In this document: piece by piece, positions 17,090 to 29,557 of the stretch
How the letters are laid out: every line of letters begins with the position of its first letter
Numbering within the stretch: position 1 is the first letter of the stretch
NCBI GenBank assembly: GCA_036678685.1
Contig: JAZIHH010000027.1
Coordinates: forward strand, 203,534-267,533
DNA from: JAZIHH01 sp036678685
GTDB taxonomy: Bacteria; Bacillota; UBA4882; UBA10575
DNA: 64,000 bases
Reading direction: 5' to 3'
Program-made: the position numbers and the translations under genes
Notes under the pieces: model-generated
Databases searched by the model: none
Seen by the model: only the letters and a program-made list of their open reading frames with translations
Told to the model about the DNA's origin: nothing

Positions 17090-17755
17090 ATGTCTACCTA
17101 TTCTGATGATGAATTGCTCATGCTCTCCGGTATTCAACACTTCGCTTTTTGCCGCCGCCAGTGGGCGCTGATCCACATTGAGCAACAATGGCAGGAAAAT
17201 CTGCTCACTTTTGGGGGTAGAGAATTACATGAGCGTGCGGACGACCCTTTTTTTACTGAAGCACGGGGGCAGATGCTTATTTGCCGTTCTCTCCCCATTG
17301 TTTCTTATAGATTAGGACTATATGGGGTAGCTGATGTAGTTGAGTTTTATCATGATGAAAATGGTATTACCATAAAAGGTCGATCGGGAAAATGGCGGCC
17401 GCACCCTGTCGAATATAAATTTGGACAACCTAAACCGGATGATTGGGACGAAGTACAACTTTGCGCCCAGGGATTTTGCCTTGAAGAAATGTTTAACATA
17501 ACAATACCAGGTGGGGACCTGTTTTACGGTCGTATACGGCGGCGGCAACGAGTTGAGTTCAATGAATCGCTTAGAGAACGCGTAATACAATTGGCGCAAG
17601 AGATGCACGATTTCTTTCGCCGGGGATATACACCCCCTCCCAATTACACAACATCATGTAAAAGGTGCTCTTTAATAGAAATTTGTTTGCCTCATTTAAG
17701 TTCCAAGCGTTCTGTAAGCCATTACTTGACTCGCGCTTTGCGTGACCCTGAATGA
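17090..17755 (+). CDS. cas4: Cas4 adaptation nuclease
   Basis: A 221-residue RecB-like nuclease with a 4Fe-4S cluster. The cluster ligands are Cys21 (HFAFCRRQW) and Cys190, Cys193 and Cys199 (CKRCSLIEIC). The nuclease core has GVADVVEF and the VEYK motif near residue 104. Cas4 trims prespacers and selects those with a PAM, together with Cas1-Cas2. Its stop overlaps an ATG of cas1 (ATGA). Confidence 0.95.
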   Translation: MSTYSDDELLMLSGIQHFAFCRRQWALIHIEQQWQENLLTFGGRELHERADDPFFTEARGQMLICRSLPIVSYRLGLYGVADVVEFYHDENGITIKGRSGKWRPHPVEYKFGQPKPDDWDEVQLCAQGFCLEEMFNITIPGGDLFYGRIRRRQRVEFNESLRERVIQLAQEMHDFFRRGYTPPPNYTTSCKRCSLIEICLPHLSSKRSVSHYLTRALRDPE

Positions 17756-18804
17756 GAGGAGAGAGGTGGTTTTTGCGTAAGCTGTTAAATGTCTTGTATG
17801 TTACATCACCTGAAGCCTATTTGGCAAAGGAAGGTGAAAACGCCCTAGTCCTGGTGGATGATGAGGTTAAATTTCGAATTCCCATTCATAATTTGGAGGG
17901 CATTGTTTGCTTTGGATACACCGGCGCCAGCCCCGCACTAATGCATCTCTGTGCGGAAAGGGGGGTAGCCCTTTCTTTTCTTTCGGAAAGCGGGATGTTT
18001 TTGGCCAGGGTGAGCGGGCGAACATCAGGAAATGTTTTGCTTCGGCGCCGACAATATCGTTTGGCGGATGACTTGGACGAATCTTTGCAACTGGCTAAAA
18101 GCTTCGTTTTTGGAAAAATTCATAATAGTAAATGTGTATTACAGCGTTTTCTTCGTGACCATGAAGGAAAAGGAGACGGGCAGGCTGTCCTAAATGGGGT
18201 TAAATTTCTTTCCTTACAGCAGCAAAAAGTTATTCAATGCCGAAATATGGAAACATTGCGAGGACTTGAAGGAGAAGGAGCAAGATCCTATTATGGAGTG
18301 TTTGACAACCTGATTTTAGAGTCCAAGGATATTTTTCAGTTTACAGGCAGGAGCCGGAGGCCGCCCCTTGACCCGGTGAATGCTGTGTTGTCATTTCTTT
18401 ATACACTTTTAGCTCATGATTGTACGGCAGCCCTGGAAACTGTCGGTCTTGACCCACAGGTTGGTTTTCTTCATCGTGAACGTCCGGGGCGGCCTAGTTT
18501 AGCCCTGGATCTAATGGAAGAATTACGTCCATATTTAGTGGACCGGCTTACATTGTCACTAATTAATAACCGCCAAATTGATAGCAAAAAGTTTGTTACT
18601 AAAGAATCGGGTGGTGTAATTATGAAAGAAGATCTGCGAAAAGAGATTATTACTGCATGGCAAAAAAGGAAACAGGAAGAGGTCATGCATCCCTTCTTAG
18701 GGGAAAAAATAGCTATTGGTTTAATTCCTTATGCCCAAGCATTATTGCTGGCACGGTACTTGCGGGGGGATTTAGACGCTTACCCGCCATTTCTGATGAA
18801 ATGA
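17752..18804 (+). CDS. cas1: Cas1 spacer integrase
   Basis: A 350-residue Cas1 of subtype I-C. The catalytic domain has the EGEGARSYYGVFDNL segment, LLAHDCTAALETVGLDPQVG with H in FLHRERPGRPSLALDL, and the acidic DLMEELRP, matching the metal-binding E, H and D set. The start is uncertain. The ATG at 17752 overlaps the cas4 stop, whereas the TTG at 17773 follows GAGAGG and gives the usual N-terminus (RKLLNVLYVTSPEAYL). I list the longer form. It integrates prespacers at the leader end of the array with Cas2. Confidence 0.94.
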   Translation: MRGERWFLRKLLNVLYVTSPEAYLAKEGENALVLVDDEVKFRIPIHNLEGIVCFGYTGASPALMHLCAERGVALSFLSESGMFLARVSGRTSGNVLLRRRQYRLADDLDESLQLAKSFVFGKIHNSKCVLQRFLRDHEGKGDGQAVLNGVKFLSLQQQKVIQCRNMETLRGLEGEGARSYYGVFDNLILESKDIFQFTGRSRRPPLDPVNAVLSFLYTLLAHDCTAALETVGLDPQVGFLHRERPGRPSLALDLMEELRPYLVDRLTLSLINNRQIDSKKFVTKESGGVIMKEDLRKEIITAWQKRKQEEVMHPFLGEKIAIGLIPYAQALLLARYLRGDLDAYPPFLMK

Positions 18805-18816
18805 GGTTGGTTTTTC

Positions 18817-19107
18817 ATGATGGTTTTAATAACATATGACGTTAATACAGAGACTCAGGCCGGGAAAAAAAGATTACGCTTAGTAGCCAAACAATGCCAG
18901 AATTACGGACAACGCGTGCAGTATTCTGTTTTTGAATGTCTGGTGGATCCAGTCCAATTTGCGCAGTTAAGAAAAGAATTGGAGAGAATTATTGACAAAG
19001 AAACTGACAGTCTCCGTTATTACTTTTTAGGTAAGAACTGGAAAAGAAGAGTTGAACATGTTGGGGCAAAAGCATCTTACGATCCGGAAGGAGTTTTAAC
19101 AGTTTAG
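18817..19107 (+). CDS. cas2: Cas2 adaptation protein
   Basis: A 96-residue Cas2 with the N-terminal ferredoxin-fold strand MVLITYDVNTE, including the conserved Asp, and the RVQYSVFEC segment. The dimer bridges two Cas1 dimers in the integration complex. It starts 12 bases after cas1 and is the last gene before the leader and array. Confidence 0.95.
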   Translation: MMVLITYDVNTETQAGKKRLRLVAKQCQNYGQRVQYSVFECLVDPVQFAQLRKELERIIDKETDSLRYYFLGKNWKRRVEHVGAKASYDPEGVLTV

Positions 19108-19270
19108 CGCGAGGTGGAAGCAAACATGGTTTTTAGCTTAATTAGTGTAGAAAAAATAAGGTGTTTAGCTTGTGTTTTTATGAACATAAGTTATGTTTCG
19201 GATGCAAATTTTCCCGGTTCGCGGAATATGCCTTCTAAACCATTGTGATTCCTTGTTTTGGGTATTCTAC
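19108..19270 (+). promoter_or_regulatory. CRISPR leader
   Basis: The 163 bases between cas2 and the first repeat are AT-rich in the first half and have no ORF. They hold a perfect 15-base palindrome AACATAA-G-TTATGTT at 19183-19197. Orientation (GTGGATTGAAAC at the 3' end of repeats, cas genes upstream) makes this the leader end, where the crRNA promoter and the Cas1-Cas2 integration site are expected. No convincing -35/-10 pair could be fixed. Confidence 0.75.
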
Positions 19271-22200
19271 GTCGCCCTCCGTACGAGGGCGTGGATTGAA
19301 ACTAATATAATTATGTGTCCACGTTGATAATTCCCCGTCGCCCTCCGTACGAGGGCGTGGATTGAAACAGAGCAAATCAGGCAGGATTTGATCGACCAGC
19401 TGGTCGCCCTCCGTACGAGGGCGTGGATTGAAACCTTTGTACCGGTCGGTAGAGTTAGAGAAGCTTTGTCGCCCTCCGTACGAGGGCGTGGATTGAAACG
19501 ACTTCACGGCTGTAGCCTTCCAAGTACCGCCGCGTCGCCCTCCGTACGAGGGCGTGGATTGAAACAGCAACCTGCAGCTGGCCGGGGCGGGAGCCATTGG
19601 TCGCCCTCCGTACGAGGGCGTGGATTGAAACCTGTACCTAAAGATGATGGACCGGATCCGAAACTCGCCCTCCGTACGAGGGCGTGGATTGAAACAACAG
19701 CCGTCCGCAGTGGGGACAAGGTTCAGGTGTCGCCCTCCGTACGAGGGCGTGGATTGAAACCCCCTTTATTATAGGTCCAGGCCATCAAACATTACGTCGC
19801 CCTCCGTACGAGGGCGTGGATTGAAACAATATTGCCGTTGATATGGTGGTTGGGGAATTTGTCGCCCTCCGTACGAGGGCGTGGATTGAAACTCTTTGAA
19901 TCTATCAGAAATTACACGGATACGGTCGCCCTCCGTACGAGGGCGTGGATTGAAACCGGCGTCGTAGACCTGGTCCATGTCGTTGTAGTCGTCGCCCTCC
20001 GTACGAGGGCGTGGATTGAAACAAAACAAGATTCTTCCGGGTACTTATATCAATTTGTCGCCCTCCGTACGAGGGCGTGGATTGAAACTATAAAATATCC
20101 AAAGTATGATCCCGGTAAAAATGTCGCCCTCCGTACGAGGGCGTGGATTGAAACTGTGATTGTGTCACCATCATAAACTACACTACCACGTCGCCCTCCG
20201 TACGAGGGCGTGGATTGAAACTCCGTTGCCCGCTCCACCATCACGGGCAGGCCGTGTCGCCCTCCGTACGAGGGCGTGGATTGAAACCCTTATGGCGCGG
20301 TAGAACTAGACTATCAGACAGGTCGCCCTCCGTACGAGGGCGTGGATTGAAACAAAGCATCACTCTGGCCGTCCGGACCGGGAAATACGTCGCCCTCCGT
20401 ACGAGGGCGTGGATTGAAACCGCGAATTGAAAGAATTGTATGAGAAGCAGATGGTGTCGCCCTCCGTACGAGGGCGTGGATTGAAACGCACGAAACAGGA
20501 AGAGCTAGCCCAGGCAAAAGCGTCGCCCTCCGTACGAGGGCGTGGATTGAAACACTGTTGAGGAAGTCCAAAAACTCGCCCTTGAGAGTCGCCCTCCGTA
20601 CGAGGGCGTAGATTGAAACCAGAACTACAAAAGATACAACATACCAAAAGCGCAGGTCGCCCTCCGTACGAGGGCGTGGATTGAAACCTGAACGGACGCG
20701 ACACCCCAATCATGGAGTCTCAAGTCGCCCTCCGTACGAGGGCGTGGATTGAAACCTGCAGCATCAGTCCGCGTTTACCGTCAGCCCTTGTCGCCCTCCG
20801 TACGAGGGCGTGGATTGAAACAGAAATAATGGGAAGATGGTGTTTAATTGCATGGACGTCGCCCTCCGTACGAGGGCGTGGATTGAAACTTGGAGTTGTT
20901 GTTTTAGGAGTTCCAACTGGCCGGGTCGCCCTCCGTACGAGGGCGTGGATTGAAACGCATGTTAAGCGGTTCGCCGGTACGCCAAAGGTAGTCGCCCTCC
21001 GTACGAGGGCGTGGATTGAAACTCGGGCGTTAGATACGTTTTGTGATGCGCTATGGTTGTCGCCCTCCGTACGAGGGCGTGGATTGAAACGGCGATCGTG
21101 ATGGATCCATCGTATTTGATTTTTGTCGCCCTCCGTACGAGGGCGTGGATTGAAACCGCCTGGTGAAAGCAAGGTGTTTAATCTGAAGCTTGTCGCCCTC
21201 CGTACGAGGGCGTGGATTGAAACCGGAAATAGCGCGCGGTCGTTAAACAGTTTAAGATGTCGCCCTCCGTACGAGGGCGTGGATTGAAACTTTGTTATTT
21301 ATAGCGGTGTAAAGCCGTTTTTTTGTCGCCCTCCGTACGAGGGCGTGGATTGAAACATATGATCCGACCAGGAATATCCACTAAAATAGGAAGTCGCCCT
21401 CCGTACGAGGGCGTGGATTGAAACCCTGCTTAATAAAGATAAGCCCCACCCCTAAAACGTCGCCCTCCGTACGAGGGCATGGATTGAAACGGCACGGTCC
21501 GCATGGGGGTAATGGCGCCGTTTCGTCGCCCTCCGTACGAGGGCGTGGATTGAAACAATGCAGTAATGGTGTTGTTGATCCCCGCCCCGAGTCGCCCTCC
21601 GTACGAGGGCGTGGATTGAAACATAGCTAAACTTAAGGCTTTAGTCCCGCATGAGTTGTCGCCCTCCGTACGAGGGCGTGGATTGAAACCTGGGTGCGAA
21701 ACAGATTAGCTCTCCAGCTAGGGCGTCGCCCTCCGTACGAGGGCGTGGATTGAAACCTCCCCTGGCATTGTCATCCTTTAGCATTGTGATGTCGCCCTCC
21801 GTACGAGGGCGTGGATTGAAACTTGAGATAGAAGACATTTGGAATGTCCCAAACTTGTCGCCCTCCGTACGAGGGCGTGGATTGAAACTTGAATATCTGG
21901 CATTTTGGTCGCCGCCTTTCTTGTCGCCCTCCGTACGAGGGCGTGGATTGAAACATGTCATACTCAAAACCGAAGAGAGCATTATCCTCGTCGCCCTCCG
22001 TACGAGGGCGTGGATTGAAACAATGATATTATGGTTTTACAATCAGCAAATAACCGTCGCCCTCCGTACGAGGGCGTGGATTGAAACACCCAGCCAGAAA
22101 TACACCTCATAACCATAACGCGTCGCCCTCCGTACGAGGGCGTGGATTGAAACTCTGTCCATGTAATACTGACCTTTTAGACCAAACGTCGCCCTCCGTA

Positions 22201-25200
22201 CGAGGGCGTGGATTGAAACTGGGATTGTTAAAGCTTTTCCAAACGAACCTTTGGTCGCCCTCCGTACGAGGGCGTGGATTGAAACAGATCGGCATTACTC
22301 AGGTTGGCACGACTTAGATGTCGCCCTCCGTACGAGGGCGTGGATTGAAACAAACGGAAGGAGGGGAAATACTCATGAGCTTTGCGTCGCCCTCCGTACG
22401 AGGGCGTGGATTGAAACGCAATGCCGCTGCAGCCACTCGAACCAGGTCCGGGTCGCCCTCCGTACGAGGGCGTGGATTGAAACAGGTGGCTCGCGGTAAC
22501 GGTAAGTCGACGATGTTGTCGCCCTCCGTACGAGGGCGTGGATTGAAACAGTCGGAGGGGTGGCAGGTGCGGGAAATCTGCGTGTCGCCCTCCGTACGAG
22601 GGCGTGGATTGAAACAGCGCTTTTAAACCTATTTGTTATTTATAGCGGCGTCGCCCTCCGTACGAGGGCGTGGATTGAAACATGACAGGATGGTGCAAGG
22701 GCAAACAAAAGCGCCGTCGCCCTCCGTACGAGGGCGTGGATTGAAACTCGTTTCCCAACACCTTCGACAAGCGGAGACCCGTCGCCCTCCGTACGAGGGC
22801 GTGGATTGAAACCAAAAGCCCGACAGTAAAAGTGATCGCGGTCATCTTGTCGCCCTCCGTACGAGGGCGTGGATTGAAACAATAGAGCCATGATTCCACT
22901 CCCCTCGTTAGCTCGTCGCCCTCCGTACGAGGGCGTGGATTGAAACGCTGAATTTGTGTATACGGACCAGGTCGAAAGCGGTCGCCCTCCGTACGAGGGC
23001 GTGGATTGAAACTTGGAAGATTTTGTACTTGTATAAGCCGCCCCGCGTCGCCCTCCGTACGAGGGCGTGGATTGAAACTGGAGAGCAGCGCGGATTTCGG
23101 GGAAATCATCCCGTCGCCCTCCGTACGAGGGCGTGGATTGAAACTTTCAGTCATGATTCTGCCTCCAGTATCGCAGCCGTCGCCCTCCGTACGAGGGCGT
23201 GGATTGAAACGAACGTCGTGCGCCGCAGAAGCTCCATGCGGTCTCGTCGCCCTCCGTACGAGGGCGTGGATTGAAACTCGTCGATCTCCGCATGGATGTC
23301 GCCGGCGAGTGTGTCGCCCTCCGTACGAGGGCGTGGATTGAAACTCAAAGATGCTCTGCTTAACCCAAACGTAATCAGTCGCCCTCCGTACGAGGGCGTG
23401 GATTGAAACGCGGAGAGCGGTGCGGTCGTGCTGCCCTACAGCGGTCGCCCTCCGTACGAGGGCGTGGATTGAAACGCCCTCAGCTTGGCCGCGTTGCGAG
23501 CGATGGCATGTCGCCCTCCGTACGAGGGCGTGGATTGAAACTGAGTTGGCCAGGCGGGTACCAAAAACCGTTAAAGTCGCCCTCCGTACGAGGGCGTGGA
23601 TTGAAACTTTCCAATTTCGGGAAACTCTACGTTCTGAGTCAGTCGCCCTCCGTACGAGGGCGTGGATTGAAACTCCAGCAGGCCACGAATCTCGGCCTTG
23701 CGCGCCTGTCGCCCTCCGTACGAGGGCGTGGATTGAAACAGAATTGGTGGAAAGGAGAATTGATCAAAATGACGTCGCCCTCCGTACGAGGGCGTGGATT
23801 GAAACGATTTGTAACGCACCAAAAGAACGTGAACAACAGGCGTCGCCCTCCGTACGAGGGCGTGGATTGAAACGTCCGAGGAGGTCTACCGGGCAACGGT
23901 GGATGTGGTCGCCCTCCGTACGAGGGCGTGGATTGAAACTTTTATATTATGCAGAAGTTGGTGATTAGATGAAGTCGCCCTCCGTACGAGGGCGTGGATT
24001 GAAACAACTGTATCAGTAACCCATTCACCGCCATACCTAGTCGCCCTCCGTACGAGGGCGTGGATTGAAACTGAGTGGTATTGCGAGTACCACTTAGATA
24101 AATATGTCGCCCTCCGTACGAGGGCGTGGATTGAAACCGTGACCTCTATGACAAAGTCGTAGGCCACTCGTGTCGCCCTCCGTACGAGGGCGTGGATTGA
24201 AACATAGACGCCGTGCAATACAAAAAGTATGAGGGGGTCGCCCTCCGTACGAGGGCGTGGATTGAAACACAGATGAGCACAAGAAAAAAATTAGCCTTGC
24301 ACGTCGCCCTCCGTACGAGGGCGTGGATTGAAACAGTCCTCCGGAGCCATCACCATCCTAACGCTGCGTCGCCCTCCGTACGAGGGCGTGGATTGAAACC
24401 CGCCTCGACCTCTGCCTTGCGTATCCCGGCTAGCGTCGCCCTCCGTACGAGGGCGTGGATTGAAACGATTTGACCAAGAGCAACAGAGCGGCGTCGGGTG
24501 TCGCCCTCCGTACGAGGGCGTGGATTGAAACTCCCAGGCCCGGAAGTCAACCCACTCGGAGCGGTCGTCGCCCTCCGTACGAGGGCGTGGATTGAAACCG
24601 GACCAGTGTACAGGTATTTTGACAAACGAATTGGTCGCCCTCCGTACGAGGGCGTGGATTGAAACGCTATTGCCGCGGCATCGAACCGGGTATGCTGGTG
24701 TCGCCCTCCGTACGAGGGCGTGGATTGAAACTGACCAGGAGATAACCGATCGCGAAGTACGGATGTCGCCCTCCGTACGAGGGCGTGGATTGAAACTTCA
24801 AAGTTTGAGCCACTGGCCAGCGACAGCAACGTCGCCCTCCGTACGAGGGCGTGGATTGAAACTTTAGAAGAGGCGGTAATTAAGGAAGCCGTGGCAAATG
24901 TCGCCCTCCGTACGAGGGCGTGGATTGAAACAAAAGCCCAGGCGTATTTGAGGTCTGGCGACATGTCGCCCTCCGTACGAGGGCGTGGATTGAAACCGAA
25001 AAGCGACAAGGAGACTTTGCGGAAAATCGAGTCGCCCTCCGTACGAGGGCGTGGATTGAAACTTGCTCAGTTGGCCGCCGCGCCGGTGGAAAAAGCGTCG
25101 CCCTCCGTACGAGGGCGTGGATTGAAACAGACTAAAGGTAAAAGGAACGCGTTTGGTTGGTGGTCGCCCTCCGTACGAGGGCGTGGATTGAAACGGCGAT

Positions 25201-28200
25201 CGTGATAGAGCCGTCGTATTTGATTTTTACGTCGCCCTCCGTACGAGGGCGTGGATTGAAACACGAGACAAGGCTGTTGAATACAAAAAAAGGAGGTCGC
25301 CCTCCGTACGAGGGCGTGGATTGAAACATGGAGTCGGACGATGGCCGTGGCCAGGCAGTCCCGTCGCCCTCCGTACGAGGGCGTGGATTGAAACCTCCCG
25401 GATCTAAAATCATTGTCACCCAAAACGGGTCGCCCTCCGTACGAGGGCGTGGATTGAAACTTGCCTACAACCGAGCCGGCAACAAAGGGATTGGGTCGCC
25501 CTCCGTACGAGGGCGTGGATTGAAACCCGACTGGGTCCCGGAAGGTTATGGAACCGGCGAGTCGCCCTCCGTACGAGGGCGTGGATTGAAACGTGAGTAC
25601 CGCGGCGTTAGCTGCGGTTACGTCACGTCGCCCTCCGTACGAGGGCGTGGATTGAAACTGATCGATTATCTCAACGCGGATGATACGCCATACGTCGCCC
25701 TCCGTACGAGGGCGTGGATTGAAACCGGTATTATCAATGCGATTTATGCGGAAATGTTATTTCGTCGCCCTCCGTACGAGGGCGTGGATTGAAACTTTGA
25801 TGAACTCGCTTATTGGGACGGCTATAAAAGCGTCGCCCTCCGTACGAGGGCGTGGATTGAAACAGATTCCGGAGTTTGAAAAGCTGGGCGTCAGCAAAGT
25901 CGCCCTCCGTACGAGGGCGTGGATTGAAACCCACCGGACCAAAGTTGAGCCGGCGGAATTGGTCGTCGCCCTCCGTACGAGGGCGTGGATTGAAACACTC
26001 AAGTCGGCATTGCTTAGGTCGACACCACTCGTCGCCCTCCGTACGAGGGCGTGGATTGAAACCGGTAGCCGGTCAACGTCTTCCCTAACCGCTCACGTCG
26101 CCCTCCGTACGAGGGCGTGGATTGAAACAGGGATATTGGATCATGGAGATCAGCGAACTGACGTCGCCCTCCGTACGAGGGCGTGGATTGAAACAAACCC
26201 TTATGGCGTCTAGCTTTGAGCGTATTGCCGTCGCCCTCCGTACGAGGGCGTGGATTGAAACTGTTGCACCCGGCTTCCGGCGGGCATGGGCTGAAGTCGC
26301 CCTCCGTACGAGGGCGTGGATTGAAACACAAACTAATTTGCCCTGCCCGGTCATTTGGTACAGTCGCCCTCCGTACGAGGGCGTGGATTGAAACTTTTTG
26401 AAAATCCTCCGGTGAAACTGCAAAAACTGTCGCCCTCCGTACGAGGGCGTGGATTGAAACCAGATTTCCACCGCCTCTGCCCAAATTTGGTCAAGTCGCC
26501 CTCCGTACGAGGGCGTGGATTGAAACTTGCTCCCAAAAAGTCAGCCCCCAGGTGGCTGTAGGTCGCCCTCCGTACGAGGGCGTGGATTGAAACTTCCTGA
26601 TGGGAGTAAGACTAAAAGGAGATGGTTGTCGCCCTCCGTACGAGGGCGTGGATTGAAACCCGCGGGATTGATACTATCAGAGAAATCCGAAAACGTCGCC
26701 CTCCGTACGAGGGCGTGGATTGAAACATTACCAACGAAAAAGACGAGCAGCGGATTCACGTCGCCCTCCGTACGAGGGCGTGGATTGAAACGCACCTGGA
26801 GCAGATGCACTTGGTGCAGTCTGGGGTCGCCCTCCGTACGAGGGCGTGGATTGAAACAATGAACTCTTAGGTGGCTTAATCATTAAACCCGGTCGCCCTC
26901 CGTACGAGGGCGTGGATTGAAACGGAAAAAGTAAAAAACCAGTACAAGCAGCTTGAAGTCGCCCTCCGTACGAGGGCGTGGATTGAAACAAGTGCTTTTG
27001 TTACATCCGGCGTCCGGTGGGCACGTCGCCCTCCGTACGAGGGCGTGGATTGAAACAATAGCGTGTTGGACCAGGACCGGGTCAATCCGCGTCGCCCTCC
27101 GTACGAGGGCGTGGATTGAAACGACATGTCCAACCGCCGCTCCCATGCCACGCTGGTCGCCCTCCGTACGAGGGCGTGGATTGAAACAATTTATTGTTGT
27201 TCGTATCCTTCCGCGTGGGGGTCGCCCTCCGTACGAGGGCGTGGATTGAAACATTAATTTGTAAAAATATACCATTTTTAAAGGAGTCGCCCTCCGTACG
27301 AGGGCGTGGATTGAAACTCATCAAAGTAGCGACGATACGTAATGGCCATGTGTCGCCCTCCGTACGAGGGCGTGGATTGAAACCTTGACGAACCGCTCGC
27401 GCTGGACCTCGATGTCGCGTCGCCCTCCGTACGAGGGCGTGGATTGAAACTGTCCTCGCAAGTCTTAACGCTTCATAGCTGATGTGTCGCCCTCCGTACG
27501 AGGGCGTGGATTGAAACCTGCGTTTTCATTGGTGGGCGTGGGTGAATATCCGTCGCCCTCCGTACGAGGGCGTGGATTGAAACTGCTTGAGTATTTACTG
27601 CTATATCAATTTGTCCTGTCGCCCTCCGTACGAGGGCGTGGATTGAAACAGTGCACCGTAGGCAAGCTCATCGCTCTGCTCCTGTCGCCCTCCGTACGAG
27701 GGCGTGGATTGAAACGCAACTCGTTAATCCGCTTTTGTTGTATCAGTCGCGTCGCCCTCCGTACGAGGGCGTGGATTGAAACCATACTTCCGTTATCCTT
27801 CGGACACTTTGTCGGCGTCGCCCTCCGTACGAGGGCGTGGATTGAAACTTGAAACAGAACTCGTCTGCCATCCGGGAATAATGTCGCCCTCCGTACGAGG
27901 GCGTGGATTGAAACGCCTTGCCAAACTCATCGTAAATTGCACCATTTGGTCGCCCTCCGTACGAGGGCGTGGATTGAAACAGCGCTTTTAAACCGATGAT
28001 GTGCCGGGCAGATCGGTCGCCCTCCGTACGAGGGCGTGGATTGAAACAGCGCTTTTAAACCGATGATGTGCCGGGCAGATCGGTCGCCCTCCGTACGAGG
28101 GCGTGGATTGAAACTTTTTTCCGCCGCCGGTAGTCCCGGACCCGGCAGGCCGTCGCCCTCCGTACGAGGGCGTGGATTGAAACGGGCGGCAACCGTGCTG

Positions 28201-28769
28201 ACCTGAGTAATGCCAACCGTCGCCCTCCGTACGAGGGCGTGGATTGAAACTACTTGCTTGCAACGCTTGCAGATTACACAATCACGTCGCCCTCCGTACG
28301 AGGGCGTGGATTGAAACATGACGGATCGCCGCAGAGAAACTCTCCGGGTAACGTCGCCCTCCGTACGAGGGCGTGGATTGAAACATAAACAATGAGGAAA
28401 GAGAATACATCGGCAAGAGTCGCCCTCCGTACGAGGGCGTGGATTGAAACGAGTTTAGCCCACGCTTTCTCGGCCTGACCCTTGTCGCCCTCCGTACGAG
28501 GGCGTGGATTGAAACAATGGATGTAATTTGGACACCATTTTCCCATTTTGGGTCGCCCTCCGTACGAGGGCGTGGATTGAAACCAGGGATTTTCGGAAAA
28601 CTCCAGCCCTCCGAACTCGTCGCCCTCCGTACGAGGGCGTGGATTGAAACCAGAAGGCAATCAATGGGCTTATGGCCCAACCTGATCGCCCTCCGTACGA
28701 GGGCGTGGATTGAAACTAATTGTTGAAGTTTCTTTTGTAGTCTTACAAATGTCGCCCTCCGTACGAGGG
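19271..28769 (+). CRISPR. Type I-C CRISPR array, leader-proximal part
   Basis: A 32-base repeat begins GTCGCCCTCC and ends GTGGATTGAAAC, with a 7-bp stem CGCCCTC/GAGGGCG. Spacers are mostly 33-36 bases, giving a period of about 66. From the spacing I estimate about 145 repeats here. Rare variants include G1C at 19664, G23A at 20610, G21A at 21479 and G1A at 28685. The last repeat (28751-28769) keeps only its first 19 bases and is interrupted by an IS21-family element. The repeat rest continues at 31200. The many ORFs in this stretch are translations of the repeat and not genes. Confidence 0.98.
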
Positions 28770-28834
28770 TGTATTTGGCAAGTAGAAAATCTAGCATTCG
28801 GCAACTAATTTTTCTAGCACCCTCATTTCCATAA

Positions 28835-29557
28835 TTAGCAATTAATGGTAGAGTGTTTCAGCCGGTAACTGGTACCCGTAAAAACCAGCAAATGGCTATG
28901 GTGGACAAGTCGATCGATTAAAGCAGTGGTTAGTTTTTCATCATAGAAGATCCCATTCCATTTGCTGAATTCGATGTTGGTGGTGATAATCACGCTCCTT
29001 TGCTCATAACATTCGGAGATTACTTGGAAAAGTAATTGGGCTCCTAATTTTTCGAAAGGGATATAGCCCCATTCGTCACAGATTAAAAGGTCTGTTTTCT
29101 CTAATTGCCGAAAAACCTTTTTGATATTGCCGGCAGCTTTAGCTTCCAGTAACAGGTTAACCAATGTGGCTGTGCGGAAAAACTTGACCCTTTTTCCGCT
29201 ATTACAAGCCTCTATGCCAATAGCAGTAGCTAAATGGGTCTTGCCGGTGCCGGGTGGTCCATAAAGAATTAAGTTTTCTCTGTTTCCAATAAAAGCCCCG
29301 GTTTTAAGTGATTCCATCTCCAAGCTATTCGGAATTTGAATCTCAGCAAAGGAGTACCCGGCAAAGGTCTTAATTACCGGGAAACCAGCTTGTTTTAGTA
29401 ATCGATTTTTCCTATGTATAGCTCTACGTTCAACCTCCATTTGGAGCAGTTTTAATAAAAACTGCTCATGAGTATCGGCTTCGATGGTTGGGTAATTTTC
29501 CACAAACCCTTGACCTAAGCGGAGCTCTCGACAATACTTGGCAATTATTTCTTGCAT
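28835..29557 (-). CDS. istB: IstB-like transposition helper ATPase (first IS21)
   Basis: A 240-residue AAA+ ATPase of the IstB/DnaC type. Walker A is GPPGTGKT, Walker B LLICDEWGY, and the sensor region SVIITTNIEFSKW. IstB helps the IstA transposase select and bend target DNA. It overlaps istA by 13 bases. It appears full-length and intact. Confidence 0.93.
   Translation of the reverse strand: MQEIIAKYCRELRLGQGFVENYPTIEADTHEQFLLKLLQMEVERRAIHRKNRLLKQAGFPVIKTFAGYSFAEIQIPNSLEMESLKTGAFIGNRENLILYGPPGTGKTHLATAIGIEACNSGKRVKFFRTATLVNLLLEAKAAGNIKKVFRQLEKTDLLICDEWGYIPFEKLGAQLLFQVISECYEQRSVIITTNIEFSKWNGIFYDEKLTTALIDRLVHHSHLLVFTGTSYRLKHSTINC

Noticed and set aside
19235..28797. Dozens of long ORFs on both strands with peptides such as SIHALVRRAT, FNPRPRTEGD, FQSTPSYGGR, SPSVRGRGLK
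   Set aside because: They are six-frame translations of the CRISPR repeat, which has no stop codon in most frames. Such products are a known source of false protein entries.
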